Positions 37,531 through 44,855 of a stretch of DNA of 64,000 nucleotides are shown one piece after another; the first letter of the stretch is position 1; the number at the start of each line of letters is the position of its first letter. The notes beneath the pieces were generated by a model. The model saw nothing but the letters and a program-made list of their open reading frames with translations, was not told the origin of the DNA and did not search any database. Both the position numbers and the translations under genes were made by a program. The stretch comes from Mesorhizobium amorphae CCNWGS0123. Its GTDB lineage: Bacteria; Pseudomonadota; Alphaproteobacteria; Rhizobiales; Rhizobiaceae. The stretch lies in the NCBI RefSeq assembly GCF_001686985.1, contig NZ_CP015318.1:742001-806000 (forward strand), in the 5' to 3' direction.

Positions 37531-38523
37531 TCAGGAAAACAGCAGCGACGACAGTTTGCGCCGCGCCGCGAGCGTCGCCTCGTCGGTCATGCCCCAGGCT
37601 TCGAAGAATTTCAGCAGCTGCGCCTTGGCGCCGTCCTCGTTCCAGGTCCGGTCGGCCTTGATGATCGCCAGAAGATTGTCGGCCGCCTGCGTGCGCTCGC
37701 CCTTGGCGTTCTGGATCATGGCGAGGTCGAACCGTGCCTGATGATCGTCCGGATTGGCGGCCAGCCGCCGCTCGAACTCGGCCGGATTGCCGAGCGAGGC
37801 CGCCTGCGCAGCCAGCGCCATTTTGGTGCGCAGCGCGGCAAGTGCGGGCGCATCCTTCTTGGCTTCCGGCGCGCGGGCCAGGATGGCTTCCGCGCCGTCC
37901 GCATCGCCGGCCTCGAACAAAAGCTCGCCCAGTCCGGCGATCGCCTCGATCGTCTCCGGCGCCTGCTCCAGCACGGCATCATAAATATCGGCCGCGGTCT
38001 GGACGTCGCCGGCCTCGCGCGCTTCCGCAGCCGCGGCAAGCGCCTCGGCCACTTGCGGGGCGCCGCCGGCCTTGCCGCCGATCTTCTTGATGAACTCGCC
38101 GATCTGGCTCTCGGGAATGGCGCCCATGAAGCCGTCCACGGGCTGGCCGTCCTTGAAGGCGATGACCGCCGGTATCGACTGGATGCCGAGCTGGCCGGCG
38201 ACCGAGGGGTGCTCGTCGATGTTCATCTTGACCAGCTTGACCGCACCGCCGGCGGCCTTGACCGCCTTTTCCAGCAGCGGCGTCAGCTGCTTGCACGGGC
38301 CGCACCAGGGCGCCCAGAAATCGACCAGAACCGGCTGCCGGCGCGATTCCTGGACGACATCGGCGGCAAAGCCGGCCGTCGTCGTATCCTTGATGACGTC
38401 CGCCGGCGCCTGGCCAAGCGCGGCTTTCGCGCGCTCTGCGTCAGTGCCGCCATATTGCACGGTGGTGGCATACTGGCCGGCATTGCTGCCGAATTGGCCG
38501 CCGAACGGATTGTTGTCGCTCAT
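37531..38523 (-). CDS. trxA: thioredoxin with C-terminal TPR-like domain (CnoX-like)
   Basis: 330 residues. The thioredoxin domain (about 50-160) keeps the redox-active WCGPC in FWAPWCGPCKQLTPLLEKA, and cis-Pro in SIPAVIAFKDG. A C-terminal helical region of about 165 residues holds TPR-like repeats, as in E. coli CnoX/YbbN, a chaperone-linked thioredoxin. It is cytoplasmic, unlike a plain TrxA of about 106 residues. The ATG at 38523 follows AAGGGCAACG. Confidence 0.9.
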   Translation of the reverse strand: MSDNNPFGGQFGSNAGQYATTVQYGGTDAERAKAALGQAPADVIKDTTTAGFAADVVQESRRQPVLVDFWAPWCGPCKQLTPLLEKAVKAAGGAVKLVKMNIDEHPSVAGQLGIQSIPAVIAFKDGQPVDGFMGAIPESQIGEFIKKIGGKAGGAPQVAEALAAAAEAREAGDVQTAADIYDAVLEQAPETIEAIAGLGELLFEAGDADGAEAILARAPEAKKDAPALAALRTKMALAAQAASLGNPAEFERRLAANPDDHQARFDLAMIQNAKGERTQAADNLLAIIKADRTWNEDGAKAQLLKFFEAWGMTDEATLAARRKLSSLLFS

Positions 38524-38608
38524 GTCGTTGCCCTTCCAGTCGCGCCGCCCACCAGCGCAGGGGCGCAACGTCCTTCCTAGAGATCAGTTTTCGCCATCCA
38601 TGTGGCGA

Positions 38609-39106
38609 TCATGCCGAGACTTTCAAGATAACAGCATCGTGTCCGGTTGCCTCGACGAATTTGACGAGATCGGCGGCAGCTATCGAGGTCGTCGCCTCAT
38701 TGGTCAGCGGATGGGCATTGATGACATCATGCCCCATCAGCTCCTGGTCGAGCACCACCTTGACCCGCCGCCCGGTGTCGTTGATCAGCCCGAAAACCGT
38801 GACCGCGCCCGGCGTGACGCCGAGAAGCTCCATCAGCATCTCAGGCTTGCCGAAGGAGACCCGGCTGGCGGCGCCGATCAGCTGGTGGATCTGCTTGAGG
38901 TCGACCACGGCCTCCTCGCCGACGCTGACCAGGAAGAAATTGTCCTTCTTGTCCTTCAGGAACAGGTTCTTGGTGTGGCCGCCGGGGATCTCGCCGCGCA
39001 GCGCCTGCGAATCGGCGACCGTATAGAGCGGTGGGTGCCGCCGCGTCGAGACAGTGATGCCGAGGTCGGCGAGAAAGGCTAACAGCTCGGCTTCGGTCTT
39101 CGGCAT
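38609..39106 (-). CDS. YbaK/ProX-type aminoacyl-tRNA deacylase (prolyl-tRNA editing)
   Basis: 165 residues. RRHPPLYTVADSQALRGEIPGGHTKN and KDKKDNFFLV with GLINDTGRRVKVVLD mark the PrdX/ProX stand-alone editing family that hydrolyses alanyl-tRNA(Pro). The ATG at 39106 is chosen because the motif region starts right after it. ATGs at 39121 and 39136 are in frame. It heads the run with thioredoxin, LON-domain and Trm112 genes. Confidence 0.88.
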   Translation of the reverse strand: MPKTEAELLAFLADLGITVSTRRHPPLYTVADSQALRGEIPGGHTKNLFLKDKKDNFFLVSVGEEAVVDLKQIHQLIGAASRVSFGKPEMLMELLGVTPGAVTVFGLINDTGRRVKVVLDQELMGHDVINAHPLTNEATTSIAAADLVKFVEATGHDAVILKVSA

Positions 39107-39259
39107 CGGTCTTCTCTTCATCTCCAGCGGGGCCATGCCGTTTACGGCCAATGTACCCTCCCGGCAAGGCCGTCCTGGAACGGACCGGCGAATCCTCGGT
39201 ACCGCAAAACGGAGTCGGTCGCACTTGAGAGCTAGGCCAAAAAGCTCGTCATTTCCCTG

Positions 39260-39288
39260 TTGCAATCGCCGCGCTCTTCAGCCATATA
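39260..39288 (+). promoter_or_regulatory. candidate promoter of tRNA-Gly
   Basis: TTGCAA at 39260-39265, 17 bases, then CATATA at 39283-39288, followed by a GC-rich leader to the tRNA at 39319. Confidence 0.5.
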
Positions 39289-39318
39289 GGCGCGGCTTGC
39301 GGCCCAAAAGCCGCGCGA

Positions 39319-39393
39319 GCGGGTGTAGCTCAGGGGTAGAGCACAACCTTGCCAAGGTTGGGGTCGAGCGTTCGAATCGCTTCACCCGCTCCA
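39319..39393 (+). tRNA. tRNA-Gly (GCC anticodon)
   Basis: A full cloverleaf: acceptor stem GCGGGTG pairs with CACCCGC (39383-39389), D-loop TAGCTCAGGGGTAGAGC, anticodon arm CAACC-TTGCCAA-GGTTG with anticodon GCC at 39351-39353, T arm GAGCG-TTCGAAT-CGCTT, discriminator T, encoded CCA at 39391-39393. It reads GGC and GGU codons. It sits at the edge of the accessory cluster, but no second copy of its 3' end was found. Confidence 0.96.
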
Positions 39394-39421
39394 GTTTCCT
39401 TCCGGGGATCAAGCACATACG

Positions 39422-39449
39422 AAAAAGGCCGGATCAATCCGGCCTTTTT
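39422..39449 (+). terminator. terminator of tRNA-Gly
   Basis: A 13-bp stem AAAAAGGCCGGAT (39422-39434) with its complement (39437-39449), ending in five T, followed by GTTTTC. Confidence 0.88.
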
Positions 39450-39603
39450 CGTTTTCGGGGGCAAGCACCGGCGTTTGCGGTAACTCTGATGGCGGGCGGC
39501 GGGCGGGCTTGCGGCGAGACATGAGGGCCGGCCGACGAGCGGCCTACAGCCTGCGCCCATCTCCGCTCTACCCAACGTTCGCGACTTCCATTAGCATTCC
39601 CTA

Positions 39604-39858
39604 ATGTCTGCCCTCTCGTTCAGCCCCAAGGTCCCTGTGAAGACCAATGCCGGTCACCGACTTCTGATCAGCAACGTCCAGGCTGCGTCCAAGGAACTCC
39701 TGACATGGACCGAGCGTGGCCCGCACTGGAACCGAGCGGCACGCGCTTGCACCGCCGCCCTGACCGGCAACGCGACTCCGCAGGAGGCCAGGAGGTGCTT
39801 CAGGATTGCCGCCATAGAGAATGGTCGCCTCCTTCCCCGCATTGAAGAAGAAAATTGA
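39604..39858 (+). CDS. DUF982 small protein
   Basis: 84 residues. The segment LLISNVQAASKELLTWTERG with the following PHWNRAARACTAAL and EARRCFRIAA fits DUF982, a family of roughly 80-residue rhizobial proteins of unknown function, often in multiple copies on plasmids and islands. No clear ribosome site before the ATG, so the start is uncertain. It is the first gene after tRNA-Gly in the accessory stretch. Confidence 0.6.
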   Translation: MSALSFSPKVPVKTNAGHRLLISNVQAASKELLTWTERGPHWNRAARACTAALTGNATPQEARRCFRIAAIENGRLLPRIEEEN

Positions 39859-40072
39859 ATACCTATGCCGCCTCGGCCACCTTCGTCGGTCGCCGCTTCT
39901 TTCTGGCACCATGGTTGATTGGGACGTTGGCCGTGCGGACGAACGACTGCAAGGCAAAGCGGACTGGGCCTTGACCGACCGGAATCGCCGGGCCGCCGCA
40001 GTTGCCGCGTTCGACCCATAGATCGCTGCCTGCACCATGCGCTTGGGGCTGGGCGAGTTTGAGATGCGAAAA

Positions 40073-40324
40073 CTACATTTCGCTGTTGCCGATTATCCCG
40101 ACCTCACCCTCCGCGAGGTTGGTTCGTGACGGCCCTGCGGCAGTGAAGACCACACCGGCTACCTCAAACGCCTGCCGTATTGCCGCCAGCTTCTCCGGAC
40201 GTAGGGTCCTGCGTCCTCTTTCAAAGTCGCGTATCGTCCCGTCGCCAAGACCGCACCTGACGGCGAGCCGCACCTGCGACCAGTTCAAGAGCGCCCGTGC
40301 TGCCCTCGAATGCTCTGGTGTCAT
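40073..40324 (-). CDS. XRE-family helix-turn-helix regulator
   Basis: 83 residues. SRAARALLNWSQVRLAVRCGLGDGTIRDFERGRRTL is a compact HTH_3 domain with the usual Gln in helix 2 and a following REKLxAI-like helix. It resembles the small rhizobial MTPEQCRAARALLNWSQ-type regulators. The ATG is fixed by overlap with the DUF3606 stop (TGATG). It may control its own operon. Confidence 0.78.
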   Translation of the reverse strand: MTPEHSRAARALLNWSQVRLAVRCGLGDGTIRDFERGRRTLRPEKLAAIRQAFEVAGVVFTAAGPSRTNLAEGEVGIIGNSEM

Positions 40325-40512
40325 CACCGGCTTGCAATCGCTTTCGCCTCGCGTTCCAGCGTCGGCCGATCATTGCCATGCCTCTTGATAAGCTCGCGAA
40401 CCTCGGGGATCGTAAGTTGGAATTTCCTCGCAAAGTAGGCGACCTCATATCCCTCGTCGCTCGACACCCGGTCGCGTTCACGGAAATCACTTTTGATTTT
40501 GTCGTCGGTCAT
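40324..40512 (-). CDS. DUF3606 small protein
   Basis: 62 residues. DDKIKSDFRERDRVSSDEGY and YFARKFQLTIPEVRELIKRH, then GNDR, match DUF3606, a short rhizobial family of unknown function. The ATG at 40512 has AGGAGCCCCC upstream. It is the first gene of a two-gene unit with the XRE regulator, sharing one base (TGATG), an arrangement reminiscent of small regulatory or toxin-antitoxin pairs, though neither family is an established toxin. Confidence 0.75.
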   Translation of the reverse strand: MTDDKIKSDFRERDRVSSDEGYEVAYFARKFQLTIPEVRELIKRHGNDRPTLEREAKAIASR

Positions 40513-40733
40513 GGGGGCTCCTCCCTGGTGGAAGGAGAACAATGGCCGTCGGCTAATGTTCCACCGCACTTATTCAAGCGAGAGCCAACGGAGCCGAAAC
40601 AACCATGCGGTTTCGAATTTGAATCAATAGTTGCGCGGAGATTCGAACGTGTTGCCGCAGCTTCCCCAAGCTGGAGGGCGTGCGTTCTTGCCTCGGCGGA
40701 ACAGACCACCGAGGCAAGGTCAAGCAGCTAACG

Positions 40734-41045
40734 CTAAAACCCAAATCGGATCCAGACACGCCGGCGATAGCACCGCCTGCGCCGATAGCCATAGCGCCAA
40801 TAGCTGCGGCAGTACCGTCTCCAGACGCGACGCCTGCGGCGGCGATGCCAGCGGCGATGATAGACAGGCTGTGGCTGCGTGCCATCGTCGTCGAAAGGCT
40901 CCGTGTCCGGCGCGTCGAGCTCATCGAGAATGCCGGGCCCGACATTCGGAACCCCGGCCACCGCATTGAGTGGTCGAACCGTGCTGGCAAGGGCCGCCGC
41001 CCCCGCAACACCAAACATTGCCGTCAAGAATGATCGCCGATCCAT
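40734..41045 (-). CDS. Tat-signal, arginine/tyrosine-rich secreted protein
   Basis: 103 residues. The N-terminus MDRRSFLTAMFGVAGAAALA is a twin-arginine-type signal peptide. The mature part begins with an acidic stretch (GILDELDAPDTEPFDDDGTQ) and ends in about 45 residues dominated by Arg, Tyr, Trp and His (RRWHRRRRRRVWRRY...). No family recognised; the tail could bind nucleic acid, lipid A or another polyanion in the periplasm (inference). GGGAGGTTTTG precedes the ATG. Confidence 0.65.
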   Translation of the reverse strand: MDRRSFLTAMFGVAGAAALASTVRPLNAVAGVPNVGPGILDELDAPDTEPFDDDGTQPQPVYHRRWHRRRRRRVWRRYCRSYWRYGYRRRRCYRRRVWIRFGF

Positions 41046-41226
41046 CAAAACCTCCCAGTCTAGGCAACCATGAAACAAGTGCGCGGCCTGCCGAGGCAGG
41101 CATTGCGCACGGTGCAAATTGAGGGTTCACAAACCGCCGGTGGCGGCTCGCGAACCCTATCGGCGCAGGAAGGGACTTGACTGCGCAGATTCCATTCAAA
41201 CGATTGTTCTTGTGTCATCTTGGAAT

Positions 41227-41319
41227 TTAGCCAAGCGCTATTCCAATCGCCAAGAACATGATGGCGACAGCGAACATCGGTGCGAGTAACCAGCGTGCCT
41301 GGTCGACACTCTTCTCCAT
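41227..41319 (-). CDS. 30-residue single-span membrane peptide
   Basis: Sequence begins MEKSVDQARWLLAPMFAVAI and ends in a hydrophobic helix IALG. The ATG has an excellent GGGAGGAACTC ribosome site with 5-base spacing. RWLLAP recalls the first helix of UPF0114/YqhA, so it may be a tiny paralogue or a truncated remnant. Found by reading, not by length; coding status is inferred from the ribosome site and the helix. Confidence 0.5.
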   Translation of the reverse strand: MEKSVDQARWLLAPMFAVAIMFLAIGIALG

Positions 41320-41530
41320 GAGTTCCTCCCAATGAACTTGCAGCGGTGCAACGAATGCCGGCCATCGCGGTTCCGGCCGTCGCCTATTGCGCCTGACAAA
41401 TGCACAAAGGTCCGACACCAATTCAGACCGAAGGCCCAGCCAAGGAACGTTTGCAAATGGCTGGCGTTGGGTGAGCTTCTGGCGTGAAGACGATGTCGTC
41501 TGGCGCAACTCACACCACTAGGAGGAAACT

Positions 41531-41830
41531 ATGAGAATCCATCTCACCGCGGCCGCTGCCGGGTTTTTGCTGCTCGCCGGTATCGGTGCAGCCGCCGCCG
41601 ACACCGTGATCATTCAGCCGGAGCAGGAAACCGTCATCCGGGAATATGTGAAGAAGCAGCCCCTGGCTTCAGTGACCCTTCCCGGCGTGGAGCTCAATAT
41701 CGGCACGGCTCTTCCCGATACGGTCGAGCTGCGTGAAGTCCCCGACGTGCAATACCGCTACGTCGTGATCGACAACCGAACGGTCCTCGTGGATCCGGGC
41801 ACGCGCAAGATCATCAAGGTTTACGAATGA
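41531..41830 (+). CDS. secreted DUF1236 protein
   Basis: 99 residues. A signal peptide (about 1-23, ending AAAA) then a DUF1236 module: NIGTALPDTVELREVPDVQY and YVVIDNRTVLVDPGTRKI. It is the module-only relative of the 200-residue SH3/DUF1236 protein at 4070. Envelope location likely, function unknown. TAGGAGGAAACT gives a strong ribosome site. A terminator follows at 41848. Confidence 0.82.
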   Translation: MRIHLTAAAAGFLLLAGIGAAAADTVIIQPEQETVIREYVKKQPLASVTLPGVELNIGTALPDTVELREVPDVQYRYVVIDNRTVLVDPGTRKIIKVYE

Positions 41831-41847
41831 GCCAAGCGCTTTAGCTG

Positions 41848-41885
41848 AAAGCCCGCCGCACAGAAATGAGCGGCGGGCTTTTTAA
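41848..41885 (+). terminator. terminator of the DUF1236 gene
   Basis: AAAGCCCGCCGC (41848-41859) pairs with GCGGCGGGCTTT (41870-41881), followed by T and A-rich sequence. Confidence 0.85.
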
Positions 41886-41911
41886 ATTCAAACAACGAGG
41901 AGATTTGACCC

Positions 41912-42100
41912 ATGTCGAACTGTGAAATCGGAAGGTCCCCAGACTTGGAACTGCGCGTGACTGACCTGAAAGAGAGGATGCGAGGGGCCGAGATCACCGA
42001 TGATGAAATGAAGACCTTTCAAAGGGTCGCGGCTATCATGGACGATGGCCAGGGCAGGATCGACGCTGACGACCTCATCGCTATTTCGTTTTGTTGCTGA
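41912..42100 (+). CDS. small hypothetical protein
   Basis: 62 residues, acidic, with a helical middle (ELRVTDLKERMRGAEITDDE). GAGGAGATTTGACCC is a good ribosome site. No family recognised. It lies just after the terminator of the DUF1236 gene, so it has its own transcription or depends on readthrough. Confidence 0.5.
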   Translation: MSNCEIGRSPDLELRVTDLKERMRGAEITDDEMKTFQRVAAIMDDGQGRIDADDLIAISFCC

Positions 42101-42507
42101 TCCCGAGCCGGCGAGCCTGACCGGCGAGCCCGCCGGGCTCCGGTTTCTGCCGACAACGGTCCTGCATCGCGGAGTCGAACATTTTGCTCAGCAACGAAGC
42201 GGCCCAGCGGTCGTGGCTGGGTGTGGGGTCGGCCGCCGGGCCTAACCGGCGATAGGGGGTAGTTTTCGCCGGCTGGCATATCCATAGGCGCTTCGCGCAG
42301 CTTTGCTAATTTGCCAAAATGGCCATGGTCCGAGGCGACAATTCGGATGAACCCCGAGTCACATCCGGTTGAGACAGAACGCTGCGTCCGGCACCCGCAA
42401 ACGGCCGCAGGCATCTGCGCGGCAAGGAGGGCTTGCGACACGCCTCGCCCAGGATTTCCGGGAGGTATCGGTAGCACTGGGCCATTTGGTCACGTCCTCA
42501 CGATCCC
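42101..42507. other. 407-base stretch without a supported gene
   Basis: Holds a GAGCCC-GCC-GGGCTC hairpin at 42126-42140. Several short overlapping open frames exist on both strands, none with a ribosome site and family resemblance. Confidence 0.4.
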
Positions 42508-42750
42508 TCAGCCTCGAAGAACCCCATGGATCAGGACCAAATAGACGACCGGGGCAACGAGCAACCAGCAGATGGCCATTCCGATAACCACGGCGATGCC
42601 CAAGCGCTCCGCTCGCCTGGCGATGTCAGCGAAATCGGCCTCACCTGGGATGAGATCAAGGATGGAGCACTCACTGGCGCCATGATTGTCGTTCGCAGCT
42701 TGGCATACGGCATCATCGACGTTTTGATTGCGCGACGAGATTTGGTTCAC
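42508..42750 (-). CDS. small single-span membrane protein
   Basis: 80 residues. A polar N-terminus with AANDN, a short conserved-looking GEADFADIARRAERLG segment and one hydrophobic helix (IAVVIGMAICWLLVAPVVYL). The start is GTG at 42750 with AACGAGG seven bases upstream. A plus-strand frame 42526-42810 overlaps it antisense and cannot be excluded. No family recognised. Confidence 0.45.
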   Translation of the reverse strand: MNQISSRNQNVDDAVCQAANDNHGASECSILDLIPGEADFADIARRAERLGIAVVIGMAICWLLVAPVVYLVLIHGVLRG

Positions 42751-43255
42751 ACATCGGCCTCGTTATATCGGTGCCCGCCGCCGGGGGACAACAGCGGGCA
42801 TCGCGGTTAACCGCCGGTTAAGGGAACTTCGTATTCGGCAGTCCATTGCAATGTCTTGGCGAGGCATCGGTTTCCACCCTCAGGCCTTTGCCGCTGAAGC
42901 TGAGACTTCAGTCGGACCCATATAGGACCGTAGCCCCCAGGCGGAACGAATGGCCTTCGACGCGTGCAAGCAGGGAAATGGCCGGCGCAGGTCCGGGGCT
43001 CCTTGGGGGCTTGGGAGGCCACGCCGGCCACTGCGGGTGGTGGCAACCAATCCCCGCGCTGCCCAAGTTAGAAGCACATTGGAACTCGCTCAATTCCGAC
43101 TGAGTGCCCTGTTCACCATGGCCTAAAGATAAGAGTCTAGCCTGTTAGAGCGGCCGATTCAGGCTTTTGGCAAAACCTCGGGGTGCGCTGCACCGGCGCC
43201 GCCCGTTTTGAACATGGTCTCAGGAACCTTTTCATGCGCGAGCCGCTTTGTGTGC
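42751..43255. other. about 500 bases without a supported gene
   Basis: Contains GGTTAACCGCCGGTTAA near 42807 and low-value open frames only. Probably the upstream region of the divergent small genes at 42750 and 43256. Confidence 0.4.
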
Positions 43256-43552
43256 ATGTCCAAAGCCGTCGAACCACCTTTATTGCCAAAGGGTAGCCCA
43301 GATCGGGAGGCCAACTGCGAAGTCGCCATGGAAGCGGCATTCGCAGCGCTGGTGACTGCCTCGGAAGCGCAGGGTTGGACGCCGCGCGAGACGGCTGCAG
43401 CCTTGCTGAAAATCGCTACGGAGCATGCCCGGCAGTTCAGGCTTGTGCCGGCTGAGCCGCCGAGGTGGCAAACGCGAACAGGTATATCGGTCGCGTGTGC
43501 CGCGCTCGTGCTCTTGCTGTGTGCCGCCACCGTTTGGTGGATGCTTGGGTGA
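43256..43552 (+). CDS. hypothetical protein with C-terminal membrane helix
   Basis: 98 residues. MEAAFAALVTASEAQGWTPR and ETAAALLKIATEHARQF form a helical soluble part; TGISVACAALVLLLCAATVW is a single C-terminal membrane helix. It resembles a rhizobial orphan family whose function is unknown. An ATG at 43214 is in frame, but composition improves from 43256. Its TGA overlaps the next start as GTGA. Confidence 0.6.
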   Translation: MSKAVEPPLLPKGSPDREANCEVAMEAAFAALVTASEAQGWTPRETAAALLKIATEHARQFRLVPAEPPRWQTRTGISVACAALVLLLCAATVWWMLG

Positions 43553-43839
43553 AATCGGAACAAATGGGATCGACGCCGGTTAACAATCGAAGGGACTGCG
43601 ACGAGTACGGGAAAATGGTTGATCTCTTGAACTTGGAACTGGCTAAGGCCAGACAGCGCGTGAAACGAGCCGAGAATTCTCTGAAGCGCGCGAATAAGTT
43701 GCTGGACGAGGATTGCGGCGTCGGAATCAACATCGCGTTGTGCAGCCGGATAAGGGCCGAGCAAAGGCGCGTGGTCGAGGCGAGGGAACGCCTGACGAAG
43801 ATCGATCCCGACAGCATTGACAGCGTCCGCGCGGGTTGA
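43549..43839 (+). CDS. hypothetical coiled-coil protein
   Basis: 96 residues from the GTG at 43549, which overlaps the previous stop; an ATG at 43564 is the alternative. Residues about 25-60 (LLNLELAKARQRVKRAENSL) and the C-terminal ARERLTKIDP segment look like charged coiled coils. Lys/Arg/Glu-rich, no membrane span. Probably co-translated with the upstream membrane-helix protein; function unknown. Confidence 0.55.
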   Translation: MKSEQMGSTPVNNRRDCDEYGKMVDLLNLELAKARQRVKRAENSLKRANKLLDEDCGVGINIALCSRIRAEQRRVVEARERLTKIDPDSIDSVRAG

Positions 43840-43981
43840 ACCATCCGGTCGTCCAGGGGCGACTGGCCCCAACCGGCCTTGCCGCCGCTCGTCGGCGGCG
43901 TCCTGCTGCTGGTCGGCTGCCTCTGCTGCACAGCGTTCGCTGCGCCGCGCGGCGCACAAGCCAATGATCAATGGCCGCTGA

Positions 43982-44614
43982 TCAATAGAGGGTGAAAAAC
44001 ACCGGCAGCATGCCGCTGTTCCGCAAATGCTCGGCCAGCTCGATGATCGGGAACAAGGCAAGGAAATAGAGCCCGTCCAGGAACGTGCGCTTCAAGGTGC
44101 GCGTCGAAAACTGGCGCTCGGCCTGGTCGTTATAGAGCAGCGGGTTCGGCCAGAACAGCGGCGTCCGCTCCGTATAGGCGCTGTAGGCCGGGCCGAACTT
44201 TCCCAGCAGGAACTTGGCTTCCTTGCGCGCCGTGACCCTGAAGACGACGAAGCTGGCCAGACCCAAACCAGCGGCGGCCAGCACGGACCCGTACATCAAT
44301 CCAACACCTGTCGCTCCGACGGTGGAGAAGAAATAGAGCGGGTTCTGGGTGACCGAAAAAGGTCCCGCCGAAATCAGTTCGGCGTTCTTCTTGCCGCCGA
44401 CATAAAGGGTGCTCCACAGACGCCCGATGAAGCAGACAAGAACAAATCCGACGCCGAGCGCTTCGACGAATTCGTGCCCGTCCGAGCCCTCGCCGAGGAA
44501 TGGCTTCGTAAACAGCAGCAGGACAATGGCGACGACTGCAGTGACCTGGACGACGACCAGCCGCTTGCGCTGCTCGAACACCTTCACCGCCGGCTTGAGG
44601 GACGCATCGCTCAT
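43982..44614 (-). CDS. ICMT/PEMT-like membrane methyltransferase
   Basis: 210 residues with about five hydrophobic helices. The C-terminal part (GPFSVTQNPLYFFSTVGATG, then ARKEAKFLLGKFGPAYSAYTERTP) is the hallmark of isoprenylcysteine carboxyl methyltransferase and phospholipid methyltransferase-like proteins: a conserved NPxY, then an E-x-x-L-x-x-x-F-G-xx-Y motif. It uses S-adenosylmethionine at the membrane; the substrate is unknown. The ATG at 44614 begins MSDASLKPAV; the open frame to 44917 is accidental. Confidence 0.85.
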   Translation of the reverse strand: MSDASLKPAVKVFEQRKRLVVVQVTAVVAIVLLLFTKPFLGEGSDGHEFVEALGVGFVLVCFIGRLWSTLYVGGKKNAELISAGPFSVTQNPLYFFSTVGATGVGLMYGSVLAAAGLGLASFVVFRVTARKEAKFLLGKFGPAYSAYTERTPLFWPNPLLYNDQAERQFSTRTLKRTFLDGLYFLALFPIIELAEHLRNSGMLPVFFTLY

Positions 44615-44702
44615 CGTAAGTCCGCAGCTCCGGGGGGTCAGTGGAGACAGCCCGACGCCATCCATTAGCCGTTTCGCATGCTCATGGCGAGGTACCCGCG
44701 CG

Positions 44703-44855
44703 GGATTCTGGCCATTCTTGCGAATCTGTAGCGCCAACACAGAGTGCGGCGTGGGCCTCAGCCTCGTGCAGGCGATCGCCGGCCTGCATGGCGCATCTGT
44801 CACGCTCGAGGATCTCCATCCCGGCCGATGGTCGCTTCCCCGCGCGCCGGTTCCC
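44703..44855 (+). pseudogene. decayed 3' remnant of a sensor histidine kinase
   Basis: From 44748 the plus strand reads GVGLSLVQAIAGLHGASVTL then EDLHPG, which is the G2 box and C-terminal end of a histidine-kinase HATPase domain. Upstream, the expected N/G1/F boxes are absent. On the other strand only a hypothetical frame exists. It lies between two minus-strand genes and has no promoter or start. Interpretation as a pseudogene fragment is inference from motif resemblance. Confidence 0.55.

Noticed and set aside
39859..40072. 66-codon plus and 145-codon minus frames after DUF982
   Set aside because: No ribosome site, no family resemblance, and the longer frame is antisense to DUF982.
42526..42810. 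94-codon plus-strand frame antisense to the membrane protein at 42508
   Set aside because: Weak ribosome site and no recognisable family; the minus frame has a ribosome site and a clean membrane helix. Not excluded completely.
39319..43980. tRNA-Gly as an integration site with duplicated 3' end
   Set aside because: No second copy of the tRNA 3' end and no integrase were found in the window.
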